Below are positions 48,252-57,225 of a stretch of 64,000 nucleotides of DNA, in pieces. Position 1 is the stretch's first letter, and each line of letters opens with the position of its first letter. This DNA comes from Micromonospora alfalfae (GTDB lineage: Bacteria > Actinomycetota > Actinomycetes > Mycobacteriales > Micromonosporaceae). The notes under the pieces were generated by a model. It was given only the letters and a program-made list of their open reading frames with translations. It did no database searches and was not told where the DNA came from. Both the position numbers and the translations under genes were made by a program. The stretch spans positions 1 through 64,000 of the forward strand of contig NZ_JAKKFH010000032.1 in assembly GCF_022230925.1 (NCBI RefSeq). Direction: 5' to 3'.

Positions 48252-48850
48252 CGGAGCGCCCCGGCCCGTGCCGACCTGCTGGTGCCGGCCGCCGTGCTGC
48301 GCCGGGCGACCGAGTATCGGACGTCGACGACTGTGGTCTCGTTGACCATGTCGAGCCGCTGGACGATGGCGTTGTGCACCCGGGCGTTGAGCAGTTGCTC
48401 CAGCTGGGCGACGAGAGCGACGTGATCGGTGACCGCGGAGTCGAGCACCATGATCTGGTGCCGGTAGTGCCGGAGCAGCCGTCGGTGATCGCCGACGAAC
48501 ATCACAGCGACGATGAGTGCCATCAGGCCTCCGCTGAGCCAGACCGACGTGGTGCTGAGTGCGCCGAGAATCCCCAGCGCGAGAGCGGAGAAGTAGTACG
48601 CGACCTCGTGCTGGTCGAGCTCCGTCGAGCGGAGTCGGATGATGGAGAGCACTCCGAACAGCGCCAGGCCCAGCCCGAGTCCGGCGCCCACGTCGCTGGC
48701 GCTCAGCGCGCTCGCCACCGCGAGGACGCCCACGTTGACCCCCAGGTAGGCGACGACCAGGTCGCGTCGGCGGTGCCGGGGGAAGTAGAGCCCGAAGACG
48801 AGCAGCGCCACCGCGCAGATGTCGATCGCGAACAGGACGAGCTGCGACAT
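48248..48850 (-). CDS. DUF4956 membrane protein
   Basis: Protein of 200 residues with four or so helices (about 3-130), containing VNVGVLAVASALSASDVGAGLGLGLALFGVLSIIRLRSTELDQHEVAYYFSALALGIL, and a cytoplasmic tail with a regulatory-like domain (about 130-190, VTDHVALVAQLEQLLNARVHNAIVQRLDMVNETTVVDVRY). DUF4956 is regularly found with VTC and CotH genes, and may be the membrane partner of the polyphosphate enzyme. First gene of the operon; its stop overlaps the VTC start. Confidence 0.9.
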   Translation of the reverse strand: MSQLVLFAIDICAVALLVFGLYFPRHRRRDLVVAYLGVNVGVLAVASALSASDVGAGLGLGLALFGVLSIIRLRSTELDQHEVAYYFSALALGILGALSTTSVWLSGGLMALIVAVMFVGDHRRLLRHYRHQIMVLDSAVTDHVALVAQLEQLLNARVHNAIVQRLDMVNETTVVDVRYSVARRSTAAGTSRSARAGALR

Positions 48851-49108
48851 CGCTGGGGTTCCTCCTGGTTCACCGCCGGAGCGGACCGACGCCAGGCCGC
48901 CGTCGCTGCGTGGCGACCTGCGGAAGGTGGCCGGACCCCCGGGCTACTTTTCGGTAAACTTTCGGTATATCGGTGGTGACTGTAAGCAGAACATCAACGC
49001 AAGTCAATGTGTGATCTGTGCACACGTGCGGGCTCCTGGGCCGGCTGGCGGGTGTGCGGTGCGCCTGACGTGGGCATGCCCGGGACGCGACCTCGGCTCG
49101 CTGAGCCG

Positions 49109-49121
49109 CCGAAACTTTCGG
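49109..49121. promoter_or_regulatory. LacI-type operator CCGAAACTTTCGG
   Basis: A perfect 13-bp palindrome of the GAAA-C-TTTC type used by actinobacterial LacI regulators of hemicellulose and glucan genes. Related half-sites lie 150 bp to the left, close to the CotH operon start. Confidence 0.6.
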
Positions 49122-49305
49122 AGTCTTTCGGGCTTCACGGCGTCCGCTCCTGGGTGGGACGGTCGTCGGTCCGGCCCTGGGGTGGCCGCTGAGCCTCTCG
49201 CGACCGCCAGTTGTGGGCGGGGTTCGATGGCTGCTTCGGTGCCTATGGAGCTGATGCCGCAAACGAATCAGGCAGGGGTCTGTGGCGGTGGCGCCGCGAC
49301 GAACC

Positions 49306-49416
49306 GCGCGGACGAACTGCCTGGCGGTGGTGGTGCGGTATCGCGTGGGCGAACTGCCTGGCGGTGGTGGCGCGGTGTCGCGTGGGCGAACTGCCTGGCG
49401 GTGGTGGCGCGGGGGC
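49306..49416. repeat. Three 37-bp tandem repeats
   Basis: Units of 37 bp (GCGTGGGCGAACTGCCTGGC plus GGTGGTGGCGCGGTGTC) at 49306, 49343 and 49380, differing at a few positions. No spacers, so not a CRISPR. Open in several frames, non-coding by appearance. Confidence 0.8.
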
Positions 49417-49846
49417 CCGCGTGGGGGCATGTCGCGGGACGGTTCGAGGGCCGGCTGTCGGTGATGTCGTAGACGATTCAGCTCCAAAGGGCGGCCGGAC
49501 CGCCGGCGTGCCCTGGCGCGTCGAGGTGCGTGCGAGTGGTCGCGGGCAGCGACGACGAGCCCCGTGTCGTCGCTGCGGATTCGTCGGACGACGCAAGCAG
49601 GGGGGTGCGGGCGGCATGGCTGATCTGCCCGATCCGATGGCATTTCTGCATAGACGCCCTCCAATTGCCGGTTGCATTGGTCAGACGTGTGACCTACGCT
49701 CCCAGTAAGAATTTCGGGGCGGTTAACAAAGAGTGCGGTCGGGGCGACGGAAAGTCCCCGCCGGCCTTTAGTGGCGTCGCTGTTCCGTACTCGTCGCTCG
49801 ATACGCACTTTGGGCACCACATCGACGACCAGTGAGAGGAACAGAC

Positions 49847-52549
49847 GTGAAGTCAGCCATATCCACCGCTCGAATGTCAGTGCTGGCGGTGGCGGCGCTT
49901 GTCGCCGCCACACTGCCGGCAGTGCTGACAAACCAACTACCGGCCTCGGCCGCGGTCCAGGCGACCTACTATGTCGCCCCGGACGGTAACGACGCCAATC
50001 CGGGCACCCTGCAGTCGCCATTCCGGACTCTGCAACGTGCCCGGGACATCGTTCGTACGGTAACCACGAACATGACCGGCGACGTCAACGTCTTTCTCCG
50101 CGGTGGAACCTACCCGGTGAGCAGCACTATCGAATTCGGGACGAGCGACTCCGGCACCAACGGATTCCGGGTCAGTTACGCGGCCTACCCCAATGAGAAG
50201 CCGGTCCTTGACGGTGGCGTCCAGGTGACCGGATGGAGCCAGCACAGCGGCAACATCTGGAAGGCGCCGCTGGACCGCGCCAACAAGTTGCGGGCGCTGT
50301 ACGTCAACGACAAGCGCGCGTACATGGCGTCGAAGACGATCAGCTCGGCCGGCTGCTACGGCACGTACAACATCACTGCCAACCAGGCCTCGTGGGCCTG
50401 GGAGTCGGGGTCGCAGTGTGACGGTGCGAAATACAGCCTGAACGACTTCCCCGCCGTTCCGCGCAACCAGGACGACATCGAGATCGAGACGGGTACGACC
50501 TGGACCACTGCCATCGTGGGAGTCCGCCAGGTGACCACGAGTTCCGACGGCGCGAACCGGGTCGCCCTCTTCCAGCAACCGGGCGCGGCCATCGCGCAGG
50601 GCGCGTTCAACGGCAACGCCCAGGTCGGCGGCACCCACAAACTCATGAACGCGTACGAGTTCCTGGACGCGCCCGGTGAGTTCTATTTCGACAAGGGCAC
50701 CAAGACGGTCTACTACTACAAGGCCAGCGCCGAGAACATGTCGACCGCGACGGTCTACGCGCCGAACAACGTCACCACGTTGCTCCGGGTGGCCGGCACC
50801 TCGACCAGCAGCCACGCGCGCAACATCACGTTCTCCGGACTGACGGTCCAGCACTCCGACTGGAACCTGTTCAACGTCGCCGGCTCGTCCTTCAAGCAGG
50901 CGCAGCAGGGCAACCTCGGCGCCCAGGTGTACGCGAAGGGCAACTTCCACGTCTACTACTACCGGAATGTGGACGTGACGCCCGGCATCATTCAGATCCA
51001 GAACGCCGACGGGGTCCTCCTGCAACGTAACCGGATCCAGCACACCGGCGCCGACGGAATCAACATGATCAATGATGTGCAGAGCACCCAGTTGATCGGA
51101 AACCACACGAACGACATCGCCGGGTCCGCCATCACCGTCGGTCATCCCCAGCACGTCTACATCGGGGACGGCACGTCGACCAACCGCGAGAAGTACTCCG
51201 CGTCGGTCGAGGGTCTACCGAAGAACATCGACATCAAGAACAACTACCTCTACGACAGCGCGGTCCTGTTCAACGGGCACAGCCCCATCTCCGCGTACTT
51301 CGCCGACACCCTCACCATCCAGCGCAACCGGATCGAGAAGACCCCGTGGTCGGGCATCACGCTCGGCTGGGGCTGGTGGAACTTCGACGGATCGTCGGGC
51401 TCGATCGTGCCCAACCGCCCGACCACGACGGCGAGAAACAACACCATCAGCTACAACCACATCATCGACACGGTGCAGCGCCTCAGCGACACGGCTCCGA
51501 TCTACACGCTCGGCAGTCAGCCCGGCACCACGATCACCAACAACTATCTCCAGGGCGTCCCGTCGGGCCACAAGTACGGACTGCACCCGGACGAGGGCTC
51601 GGCGTTCATCACCTTCCGCGACAACGTTCTGAGTATCGACAAGAACGTCACCTGGATGATCAACTCCGACGACTTCGGGCGGAAGCACGATCTGAGCATC
51701 ACGCAGATCTACGGCCCGATCAACAAGGTCTCCAACAAGAACCTGCCGAACAGCACTGTCGCCGACATCCTTGTCTCCTCCGACTATGTCTGGCCGGCGA
51801 CGGCGTACGGCATCGCCGCGAATTCCGGCCTTGAGGACGCGTACCGCGACATCATTCCGGCGAGCAGTTTCTCCGCGCCGAACTATGCACTGTCGGCCAG
51901 CACCTTCGTCACCAGTGCCACGGCGTCGATCCCGATCCGGAGCATCGGCGACGCCACCAAGTCGGTCTGGTTGGCGCCGTACGGCACCACCACCTTCACC
52001 GCCGGGGCGACGATGACCAGGGCGACCGGCACCGCCCTCTCCATCGCCGTGCCGGCCACCCAGGGCGAGTACCGGCTCTACGTCGTCGACGCACAGGGCA
52101 ACCGGTCGGCCGAGTCGACCTCGATCGTCAGGCAGCAGCAGGGCGGTGGCAGCGGTACGGGTAACGGACAACTCGTGGGTGCCCAGTCCGGTCGCTGTGC
52201 CGAGGTGCCCAACTCCTCGACCACGAACGGCACCCAGACCCAGCTCTGGGACTGCTCCAGCGGCACCAACCAGCGGTGGACCCAGACCGCCAGCAAGCAG
52301 TTGACCGTCTACGGCAACAAGTGCCTGGACGCGTCCGGGGCCGGCACTGCCAACGGCACCGCGGTCATCATCTGGGACTGCCACGGCGGGCTCAACCAAC
52401 AGTGGAACATCAATGCCAACGGCACCGTGACGAACGCCCAGTCCGGGCTCTGTCTCGACGCCAATGGCGCCGCCACCGCCAACGGCACAAAGCTCATCCT
52501 CTGGTCCTGCAACGGCGGCACGAACCAGCAGTGGACGTTGCGTAGCTGA
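49847..52549 (+). CDS. Secreted right-handed beta-helix protein with CBM13 (ricin-type) domain
   Basis: Protein of 900 residues. The signal peptide ends near PASA|AVQ. The start of the passenger (TYYVAPDGNDANPGTLQSPFRTLQRARDIV) is the classical opening of parallel beta-helix polysaccharide-active proteins. Repeating beta-helix coils run from about 60 to 640 (NITFSGLTVQHSDWN, NRIQHTGADGINMI, NDIAGSAITVG, NNYLYDS, NRIEKTPWSGITLGWGW, NNYLQGV). An FN3-like stretch follows, then from residue 774 a CBM13 trefoil with three QxW repeats (NQRW, NQQW, NQQW). Probably a lyase or glycosidase acting on plant or fungal polysaccharide; substrate unknown. GTG 49847 has GAGAGGA seven bases upstream. Closed by a terminator at 52562. 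Confidence 0.9.
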   Translation: MKSAISTARMSVLAVAALVAATLPAVLTNQLPASAAVQATYYVAPDGNDANPGTLQSPFRTLQRARDIVRTVTTNMTGDVNVFLRGGTYPVSSTIEFGTSDSGTNGFRVSYAAYPNEKPVLDGGVQVTGWSQHSGNIWKAPLDRANKLRALYVNDKRAYMASKTISSAGCYGTYNITANQASWAWESGSQCDGAKYSLNDFPAVPRNQDDIEIETGTTWTTAIVGVRQVTTSSDGANRVALFQQPGAAIAQGAFNGNAQVGGTHKLMNAYEFLDAPGEFYFDKGTKTVYYYKASAENMSTATVYAPNNVTTLLRVAGTSTSSHARNITFSGLTVQHSDWNLFNVAGSSFKQAQQGNLGAQVYAKGNFHVYYYRNVDVTPGIIQIQNADGVLLQRNRIQHTGADGINMINDVQSTQLIGNHTNDIAGSAITVGHPQHVYIGDGTSTNREKYSASVEGLPKNIDIKNNYLYDSAVLFNGHSPISAYFADTLTIQRNRIEKTPWSGITLGWGWWNFDGSSGSIVPNRPTTTARNNTISYNHIIDTVQRLSDTAPIYTLGSQPGTTITNNYLQGVPSGHKYGLHPDEGSAFITFRDNVLSIDKNVTWMINSDDFGRKHDLSITQIYGPINKVSNKNLPNSTVADILVSSDYVWPATAYGIAANSGLEDAYRDIIPASSFSAPNYALSASTFVTSATASIPIRSIGDATKSVWLAPYGTTTFTAGATMTRATGTALSIAVPATQGEYRLYVVDAQGNRSAESTSIVRQQQGGGSGTGNGQLVGAQSGRCAEVPNSSTTNGTQTQLWDCSSGTNQRWTQTASKQLTVYGNKCLDASGAGTANGTAVIIWDCHGGLNQQWNINANGTVTNAQSGLCLDANGAATANGTKLILWSCNGGTNQQWTLRS

Positions 52550-52561
52550 CCCGAGCAGACC

Positions 52562-52593
52562 CCGGGGCCAGGCCGACACGGGCCTGGCCCCGG
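52562..52593 (+). terminator. Terminator of the beta-helix gene
   Basis: Perfect 13-bp stem CCGGGGCCAGGCC with loop GACACG, followed by CTGTTTC. Confidence 0.8.
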
Positions 52594-52717
52594 CTGTTTC
52601 TGGGCGTCGCCGGAGATCATGCGTAGGCCGTTGGCATCGGCATCCGGCCGTTCGAGCTCTTGGCGAGCGAGCGGTGGTAGACCGAATCCGGTGCTCTCGA
52701 CCGGCTTCCCGACCTCG

Positions 52718-53029
52718 CTAGGAGGCGGCGGGCGGCGCGGCGTCGGTCGGTTCGGTGGCCTCGTCGTCCTTCGAGGGCTCCTCCCCGTCCGCCTCCTTGA
52801 CGCGCGCGGGCTCGGTCCACGAGAACTCGATCTCGACGGACACCTCCGTCTCGCTCTCCCGTTCGATCTCCAGCTCGCACCGCACCGTGTCGGCGACCGT
52901 CACCGCACCCGCCGCGCCGTAGAAGAGTCGCCCGTCAGCCTCCAACTGGTTCGCCAGTTGGCGCAGCCAGGCGGCCAGGTCGGAGCGTGACACCGTACGG
53001 GAGTCCTCATAGATATCCATGTCGGCCAT
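52718..53029 (-). CDS. Amphi-Trp domain protein
   Basis: Protein of 103 residues. The amphi-Trp domain (about 4-72) reads MDIYEDSRTVSRSDLAAWLRQLANQLEADGRLFYG...VRCELEIERE, followed by an acidic Pro/Glu/Asp-rich tail. Function unknown; halophile and actinobacterial genomes carry many copies. ATG 53029 has GGAG seven bases upstream; ATG 53020 is an internal alternative. Between 52594 and 52717 nothing is seen. Confidence 0.85.
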   Translation of the reverse strand: MADMDIYEDSRTVSRSDLAAWLRQLANQLEADGRLFYGAAGAVTVADTVRCELEIERESETEVSVEIEFSWTEPARVKEADGEEPSKDDEATEPTDAAPPAAS

Positions 53030-53173
53030 GCTCGCACTCCACAAAGGACGGGGTGTGCAGGGCTTCGGCTCCACCCCGCCGTGTCGGCATGATATGGATC
53101 TTGCGGTCCGCGGTGGTTCGGAAAAAGTCGGCTTCGGAGGTGCTGCCGGACAGCGTGCGGGTAATGCCGGACG

Positions 53174-53470
53174 ATGACATCAACCTGGAAGCCCCACGAG
53201 AAGCACGGTGGCCTGTCGGACAAGGACAAGCGCGAGCTGCCGGAGAGCGTCTTCGCGTTCCCCGGCAAACGCAAGGAACCGATGACCGATGCCAGCCACG
53301 TCCGCAACGCCATCGCCCGCTTCGATCAGGTGCAGGGCGTCACCGACAAGGACCGGGACCTGGCCTTCCAGAACATCCTCGCCGCCGCCAAGCACTACGG
53401 TGTCGACGTCGCCGAGACGAACTGGCGCCAGCTCGGCAAACTTCCGCACACGCCGAACCCCGCCCACTGA
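53174..53470 (+). CDS. DUF6582-like small protein
   Basis: Protein of 98 residues: KHGGLSDKDKRELPESVFAFPGKRKEPMTDASHVRNAIARFDQV, then VTDKDRDLAFQNILAAAKHYGVDV. This FPGKRKEPL-T-D-A-HVR-AIARF pattern is shared with small proteins of actinobacteria and with phage/prophage head-module proteins, where it occurs as a protease- or structure-associated segment. Here no phage gene is adjacent. Function unknown. Confidence 0.8.
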   Translation: MTSTWKPHEKHGGLSDKDKRELPESVFAFPGKRKEPMTDASHVRNAIARFDQVQGVTDKDRDLAFQNILAAAKHYGVDVAETNWRQLGKLPHTPNPAH

Positions 53471-53535
53471 CCGGACACCCTCGGGCTCCGGCTCGCTCGC
53501 CGGATAGGTTCGCCTCCGCCGGGTAAGCGGCGCGG

Positions 53536-54750
53536 ATGCCCGCCAAGCAGGAGCCGGCAGCTGACCACGACCCGCCCCCGCGCCGGGTGTCACGGGTCGA
53601 CCGGGCCTGGGCCGGCCTGCCCGAGCGGGTGCGGCAGGGGTTGCGCGCCCGCGCCTGGCGGTTGCGTCTCTACGGGCTGCTCATCGTGCAGGCTGGCGTT
53701 GCGGCGTCGCTCGCCTGGTTCGTCGGGTACCAGTTCCTGGACAATCCCGCGCCGGTGCTCGCGCCCACGACAGCGGTCGGCATCGTGGCCGCCTCGATGG
53801 GTTCACGCCTGCGGCGCACCATCGAACTGCTGGTCGGGGTCGTTCTCGGGCTCGCCGTCGGTGACACGCTCATGCCGCTGTTCGGCATTGGCGCCTGGCA
53901 GACCGGCGTGGTCGTCGTACTGGCGATCATCGTCGCGGTGCTGCTCAAGGGCGGTGGTGCGCTGCTCACCCAGGCCGGCGGCACCGCGGTGCTCATCGCC
54001 ACCCTGGAACCACCAGTGCGTGACCTGTCCGTGCCCCGTTTCGTCGACGCAGCGGTCGGCGGGCTGGCCGGGCTGGCGGTCGGCCTGTTGCTGGTGCCGA
54101 TCCATCCGCAGCGGACGGTGCGGCGTCTGGCCGAACCCGTCCTCGACCCGGCTGTCGACTCCCTCCACGCTCTGGCCGCGGCGCTCTGCCGTCGAGACTC
54201 TGCTGCGGTCCAGCGGTGTCTGCGCACACTGCGGGAACTGGGGCCGGGCTTGGCCGCGCTTCACGACGGGCTCGACGCCGCCCAGGAAGTGGTGCGACTG
54301 GCGCCACTACGTTGGCATGACCGCGGGTCCCTGGCCTTCTACACCAACGCCGTCCGAAACCAGGAGCGCGCCCTGCACGGCTGCCGGTCCGTCGCCAGGC
54401 GGCTCGCCAAGGCACTGCGGGACGACGAGCCGATTCCGGAGGAGTTTCCGGCGGCCATCGACCTGCTGGCCTCCAGCGTGCAGACCTTGCGGTGCGCGAT
54501 CCGCACGCGGGCCGAGCCGGACGAAGCGCGGCGGCAGATCCTGACCGCCGTCGACCTGGTTGACAGGGCGCAGGGGGAGACCGCGGCGGACCCCACCCGC
54601 CCGTACACCCACCGGTTGGGCTACTCCGGCATGATCGCCGCTGGTGAGTTCCGCACTGTCGCGCACGACCTCCTGGTTGCCAGCGGGTTGGACATGGACA
54701 CAGCGGTGACGCTGGTGCGTCGGACGGTGGACGGGGACGAGTGGGACTGA
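53536..54750 (+). CDS. FUSC/aromatic-acid-exporter-like membrane protein
   Basis: Protein of 404 residues. Six helices at about 45-190 carry the ArAE/FUSC type pattern (LLIVQAGVAASLAWFVGYQFLDNPAPVLAPTTAVGIVAASMGSRLRRTIELLVGVVLGLAVGD, then VPRFVDAAVGGLAGLAVGLLLVP). A long helical cytoplasmic domain with many Arg follows (about 200-400). Related proteins export aromatic acids or other amphipathic compounds. It is probably a monocistronic gene. Confidence 0.87.
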   Translation: MPAKQEPAADHDPPPRRVSRVDRAWAGLPERVRQGLRARAWRLRLYGLLIVQAGVAASLAWFVGYQFLDNPAPVLAPTTAVGIVAASMGSRLRRTIELLVGVVLGLAVGDTLMPLFGIGAWQTGVVVVLAIIVAVLLKGGGALLTQAGGTAVLIATLEPPVRDLSVPRFVDAAVGGLAGLAVGLLLVPIHPQRTVRRLAEPVLDPAVDSLHALAAALCRRDSAAVQRCLRTLRELGPGLAALHDGLDAAQEVVRLAPLRWHDRGSLAFYTNAVRNQERALHGCRSVARRLAKALRDDEPIPEEFPAAIDLLASSVQTLRCAIRTRAEPDEARRQILTAVDLVDRAQGETAADPTRPYTHRLGYSGMIAAGEFRTVAHDLLVASGLDMDTAVTLVRRTVDGDEWD

Positions 54751-54792
54751 TCCGGGCTCTCCCGCCCGCACCCTGCCGAACCAGCACGCACG

Positions 54793-55218
54793 TCAGGTCG
54801 CCTTCAGCGAGGCGAGCACGTCCAGGTAGTGCGGGTTCTTCATGACTCCCAACACGTTGCCGAACGGATCGACCACCGCCGCGGTGATGAAGCCCTCGTC
54901 CCCGTGTGGAGTTTTCGGCTGGTACTCCGTGGCACCCATCGCCAGCAGCCGCTCGACCGTCGCGTCGAGGTCGTCGACGCACCAGTGCATGACCACGCCG
55001 CCGGGCCCGGTCGTCGCGCCGCCCGGTGCGTACCTGCTGTCGATGATGCCGAGTTCGGCCTGGTAGTCCCCTATGCGGAACTCGGTGTATGCCGGGCGTC
55101 CGTCGGGGCCGGGGCGCATGAAGTACGCCTCGACGCCGAGAAAGTCCGCGTACCAGGCGGTGGCCGCTGCCACGTCGTCCGCCCAGATGTTGAGTGTGGC
55201 AAATCCTCGCAGGCTCAT
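54793..55218 (-). CDS. VOC-family (glyoxalase-like) protein
   Basis: Protein of 141 residues with two beta-alpha-beta-beta-beta modules: ATLNIWADDVAAATAWYADFLGVEAYF ... TEFRIGDYQAELGIID and VMHWCVDDLDATVERLLAMGATEYQ ... FITAAVVDPFGNVLGVMKNPHY. Metal-ligand positions are partly visible (HWCVDD His and a Glu in AELG), so it may be a dioxygenase, lyase or binding protein. A 25-bp palindrome lies 46 bp upstream. Confidence 0.87.
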   Translation of the reverse strand: MSLRGFATLNIWADDVAAATAWYADFLGVEAYFMRPGPDGRPAYTEFRIGDYQAELGIIDSRYAPGGATTGPGGVVMHWCVDDLDATVERLLAMGATEYQPKTPHGDEGFITAAVVDPFGNVLGVMKNPHYLDVLASLKAT

Positions 55219-55263
55219 CAGGTTGTCCCCTCGTCGATGTCGTTGGTGTCGACGCTATCGACG

Positions 55264-55288
55264 ATTGCGGAAGCTTTGCTTCCGCAAT
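55264..55288. promoter_or_regulatory. 25-bp palindrome between the VOC and GH15 genes
   Basis: Perfect 11-bp arms ATTGCGGAAGC and GCTTCCGCAAT flank TTT. It lies between divergent starts 55218 and 55387, so it is an operator candidate for either. No regulator gene is adjacent. Confidence 0.65.
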
Positions 55289-55386
55289 GAGCGGTGGGCC
55301 TCGACCGTGTCGAGCCGCGGACCGCATCTTTCGTCGGCTCCCGGGTAGTCGCCGCCATTGCCAGTACGAGAGTGGCGGGGGACAGC

Positions 55387-57216
55387 GTGGACAGCTACCC
55401 GGCAGTCGAGAACCACGGTCTGATCGGTGATCTACAGACCGCGGCACTGATCAGCACGGACGGTACTGTCGACTGGTTCTGCGCGCCCCGCTTCGACTCG
55501 CCGAGCTTCTTCGGCGCGCTGCTGGACCGCCGCAACGGCGGCCACTTCCAGCTCTCGCCCGACGGCGTCGACTACACGAGCAAGCAGCTCTACCTGCCCG
55601 GCACACCGATCCTGATCACCCGCTTCCACAGCGCCGACGGTGTCGGTGAGCTGTTGGACTTCATGCCCGTCACCGGTGCGGAGGCCACCGACCGGCACCG
55701 GTTGATCCGGCTGGTCCGGATGGTCCGGGGAAGCATGCAGTTCCGCTTCCACTGCCACCCACGGTTCAACTACGGACGCGATCCGTACGAACTGGAGGTG
55801 CACCCCGAAGGCGACGTCTTCCGCAGCCAGACGATGACCCTCACCCTCGCCGCCTTCAAGAACTCGCTGCGCCAGTTCGGCACGAGGGACGTCCGCCGCG
55901 ACGCCAACGGCGTGTCCGCGTCGTTCACCCTGCACGCCGGCGACATCGGCGGAGTGGTCCTGGAGACGGCCTGCCCGCACGCGCCCCGAGCACTCAGCAC
56001 CGACGAGGCGTGCGAACTGCTCGCCGAGACCCGCGACTACTGGCGGCGGTGGGTGGGCGGTTCCCGGTACAAGGGCCGCTGGCGGGAGGTGGTCGAGCGG
56101 TCGGCGATGACCCTCAAGCTGATGACGTACGCACCGACCGGTGCCCTGGTCGCCGCGCCCACCGCGGGGCTGCCCGAGCAGATCGGCGGGCAGCGGAACT
56201 GGGACTACCGCTACACCTGGATCCGGGACGCGTCCTTCTCCGTGCACGCTCTGCTGCGCCTGGGCTTCACCGACGAGGCCCAGAAGTATCTGCTCTGGCT
56301 CGACGCGCGCATCCGCGAGGCACGGGACGGCAACCTCCCCTTGCAGATCATGTACCGCATCGACGGCTCACCGGACCTTCCCGAGGAGGTGCTGGGTCAC
56401 CTGGAGGGTTACCGCGGCTCCGCGCCGGTGCGGATCGGCAACGGTGCCGCGGGCCAACTCCAGCTCGACATCTACGGCGAGGCGCTCGTCTCCTTGGAGC
56501 TCGCGGACCGCAACGGGCTGGTCGCGCCGTACGAGGGGTGGCGCAAGACGGCTGGGCTGATGGACTGGCTCTGTGCGCACTGGGACCAGCCCGAGGACGG
56601 CATCTGGGAGACCCGTTCCGGCCGGCAGGACTTCACCTACGGTCGGGTGTTGTCCTGGGTCGCGCTGGACCGGGCCATCCGCATCGCGCGACGCCGGGGC
56701 CGGCCCGGCGACATCGCCCGCTGGTCCGCCGAACGTGACGCCATCTACGAGCAGGTGATGACTCGTGGGTTCAACCAGGAACGTCGCGCGTTCGTGCAGC
56801 ACTACGGGTCCGACATCCTGGACGCGTCGCTGCTGGCGATGCCGGGGCTGAACTTCATCTCGCCGACCGACCCGATGTGGGAGTCGACACTGCGGGCGAT
56901 GGACACCGGCCTGGTCTCCGACAGCCTGGTCTACCGCTACGACCCGAACGCCTCGCCGGACGGTCTCGCCGGCACCGAGGGCACCTTCAACATGTGCACC
57001 TTCTGGTACGTGCAGGCGCTCGCCCTGGCCGGCCGGATCGACGACGCCCGGTTGACCTTCGAGAAGATGCTCACCTACAGCAACCCGCTCGGTCTCTACT
57101 CCGAGGAGATCGCGCCGACAGGTGAGCAGATCGGGAACTTCCCGCAGGCGTTCAGCCACCTCTCGCTGATCAGCACGGCGACCCACCTCGACGACCTGCT
57201 CGACAAGCAGGGCTGA
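55387..57216 (+). CDS. GH15 family glucoamylase/trehalase-like enzyme
   Basis: Cytoplasmic protein of 609 residues. The N-terminal beta-sandwich (about 5-230) has PAVENHGLIGDLQTAALISTDGTVDWFCAPRFDSPSFFGALLD. The (alpha/alpha)6 catalytic barrel has GLPEQIGGQRNWDYRYTWIRDASFSVHALLRLGF, with the general acid expected in the RNWDYRY / later GLVAPYEGWRK region, and the base Glu in GLYSEEIAPTGEQIGNFPQAFSHL. Actinobacterial members of this form hydrolyse trehalose or alpha-glucans. No signal peptide, so it acts on internal substrates. GTG 55387 was chosen because VDSYPAVENHG is the usual start. Confidence 0.92.
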   Translation: MDSYPAVENHGLIGDLQTAALISTDGTVDWFCAPRFDSPSFFGALLDRRNGGHFQLSPDGVDYTSKQLYLPGTPILITRFHSADGVGELLDFMPVTGAEATDRHRLIRLVRMVRGSMQFRFHCHPRFNYGRDPYELEVHPEGDVFRSQTMTLTLAAFKNSLRQFGTRDVRRDANGVSASFTLHAGDIGGVVLETACPHAPRALSTDEACELLAETRDYWRRWVGGSRYKGRWREVVERSAMTLKLMTYAPTGALVAAPTAGLPEQIGGQRNWDYRYTWIRDASFSVHALLRLGFTDEAQKYLLWLDARIREARDGNLPLQIMYRIDGSPDLPEEVLGHLEGYRGSAPVRIGNGAAGQLQLDIYGEALVSLELADRNGLVAPYEGWRKTAGLMDWLCAHWDQPEDGIWETRSGRQDFTYGRVLSWVALDRAIRIARRRGRPGDIARWSAERDAIYEQVMTRGFNQERRAFVQHYGSDILDASLLAMPGLNFISPTDPMWESTLRAMDTGLVSDSLVYRYDPNASPDGLAGTEGTFNMCTFWYVQALALAGRIDDARLTFEKMLTYSNPLGLYSEEIAPTGEQIGNFPQAFSHLSLISTATHLDDLLDKQG

Positions 57217-57225
57217 CCGGACCGG

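Larger units (their letters stand above)
48851..49846. other. 1-kb non-coding region with operators and repeats
   Basis: I find no convincing gene. The region holds the leader of the DUF4956-VTC-CotH operon, with direct half-sites TTTTCGGTAAAC/TTTCGGTATAT (about 48948-48970). It also holds a LacI-like palindrome (49109-49121), three 37-bp tandem repeats (49306-49416) and an 11-bp stem GCAGCGACGAC/GTCGTCGCTGC (49546-49576). The leader of the beta-helix gene occupies 49640-49846 and is less GC-rich, with GATCCGATGG...TTAACAAAGAG and a GGGGCGAC/GTCCCC-type fold around 49740-49760. Open frames here show no family likeness and follow the repeats. Confidence 0.6.

Noticed and set aside
49306..49416. 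CRISPR array
   Set aside because: Units are contiguous without spacers, and no cas genes are present.
49640..49846. Cyclic-di-GMP or c-di-AMP riboswitch before the beta-helix gene
   Set aside because: Some GGCGAC-GGAAAGTCCCC pairing is present but the conserved cores of either class are not seen; a covariance search would decide.
53174..53470. Prophage remnant
   Set aside because: The DUF6582-like gene also occurs in phages, but no integrase, capsid or tail gene is nearby.
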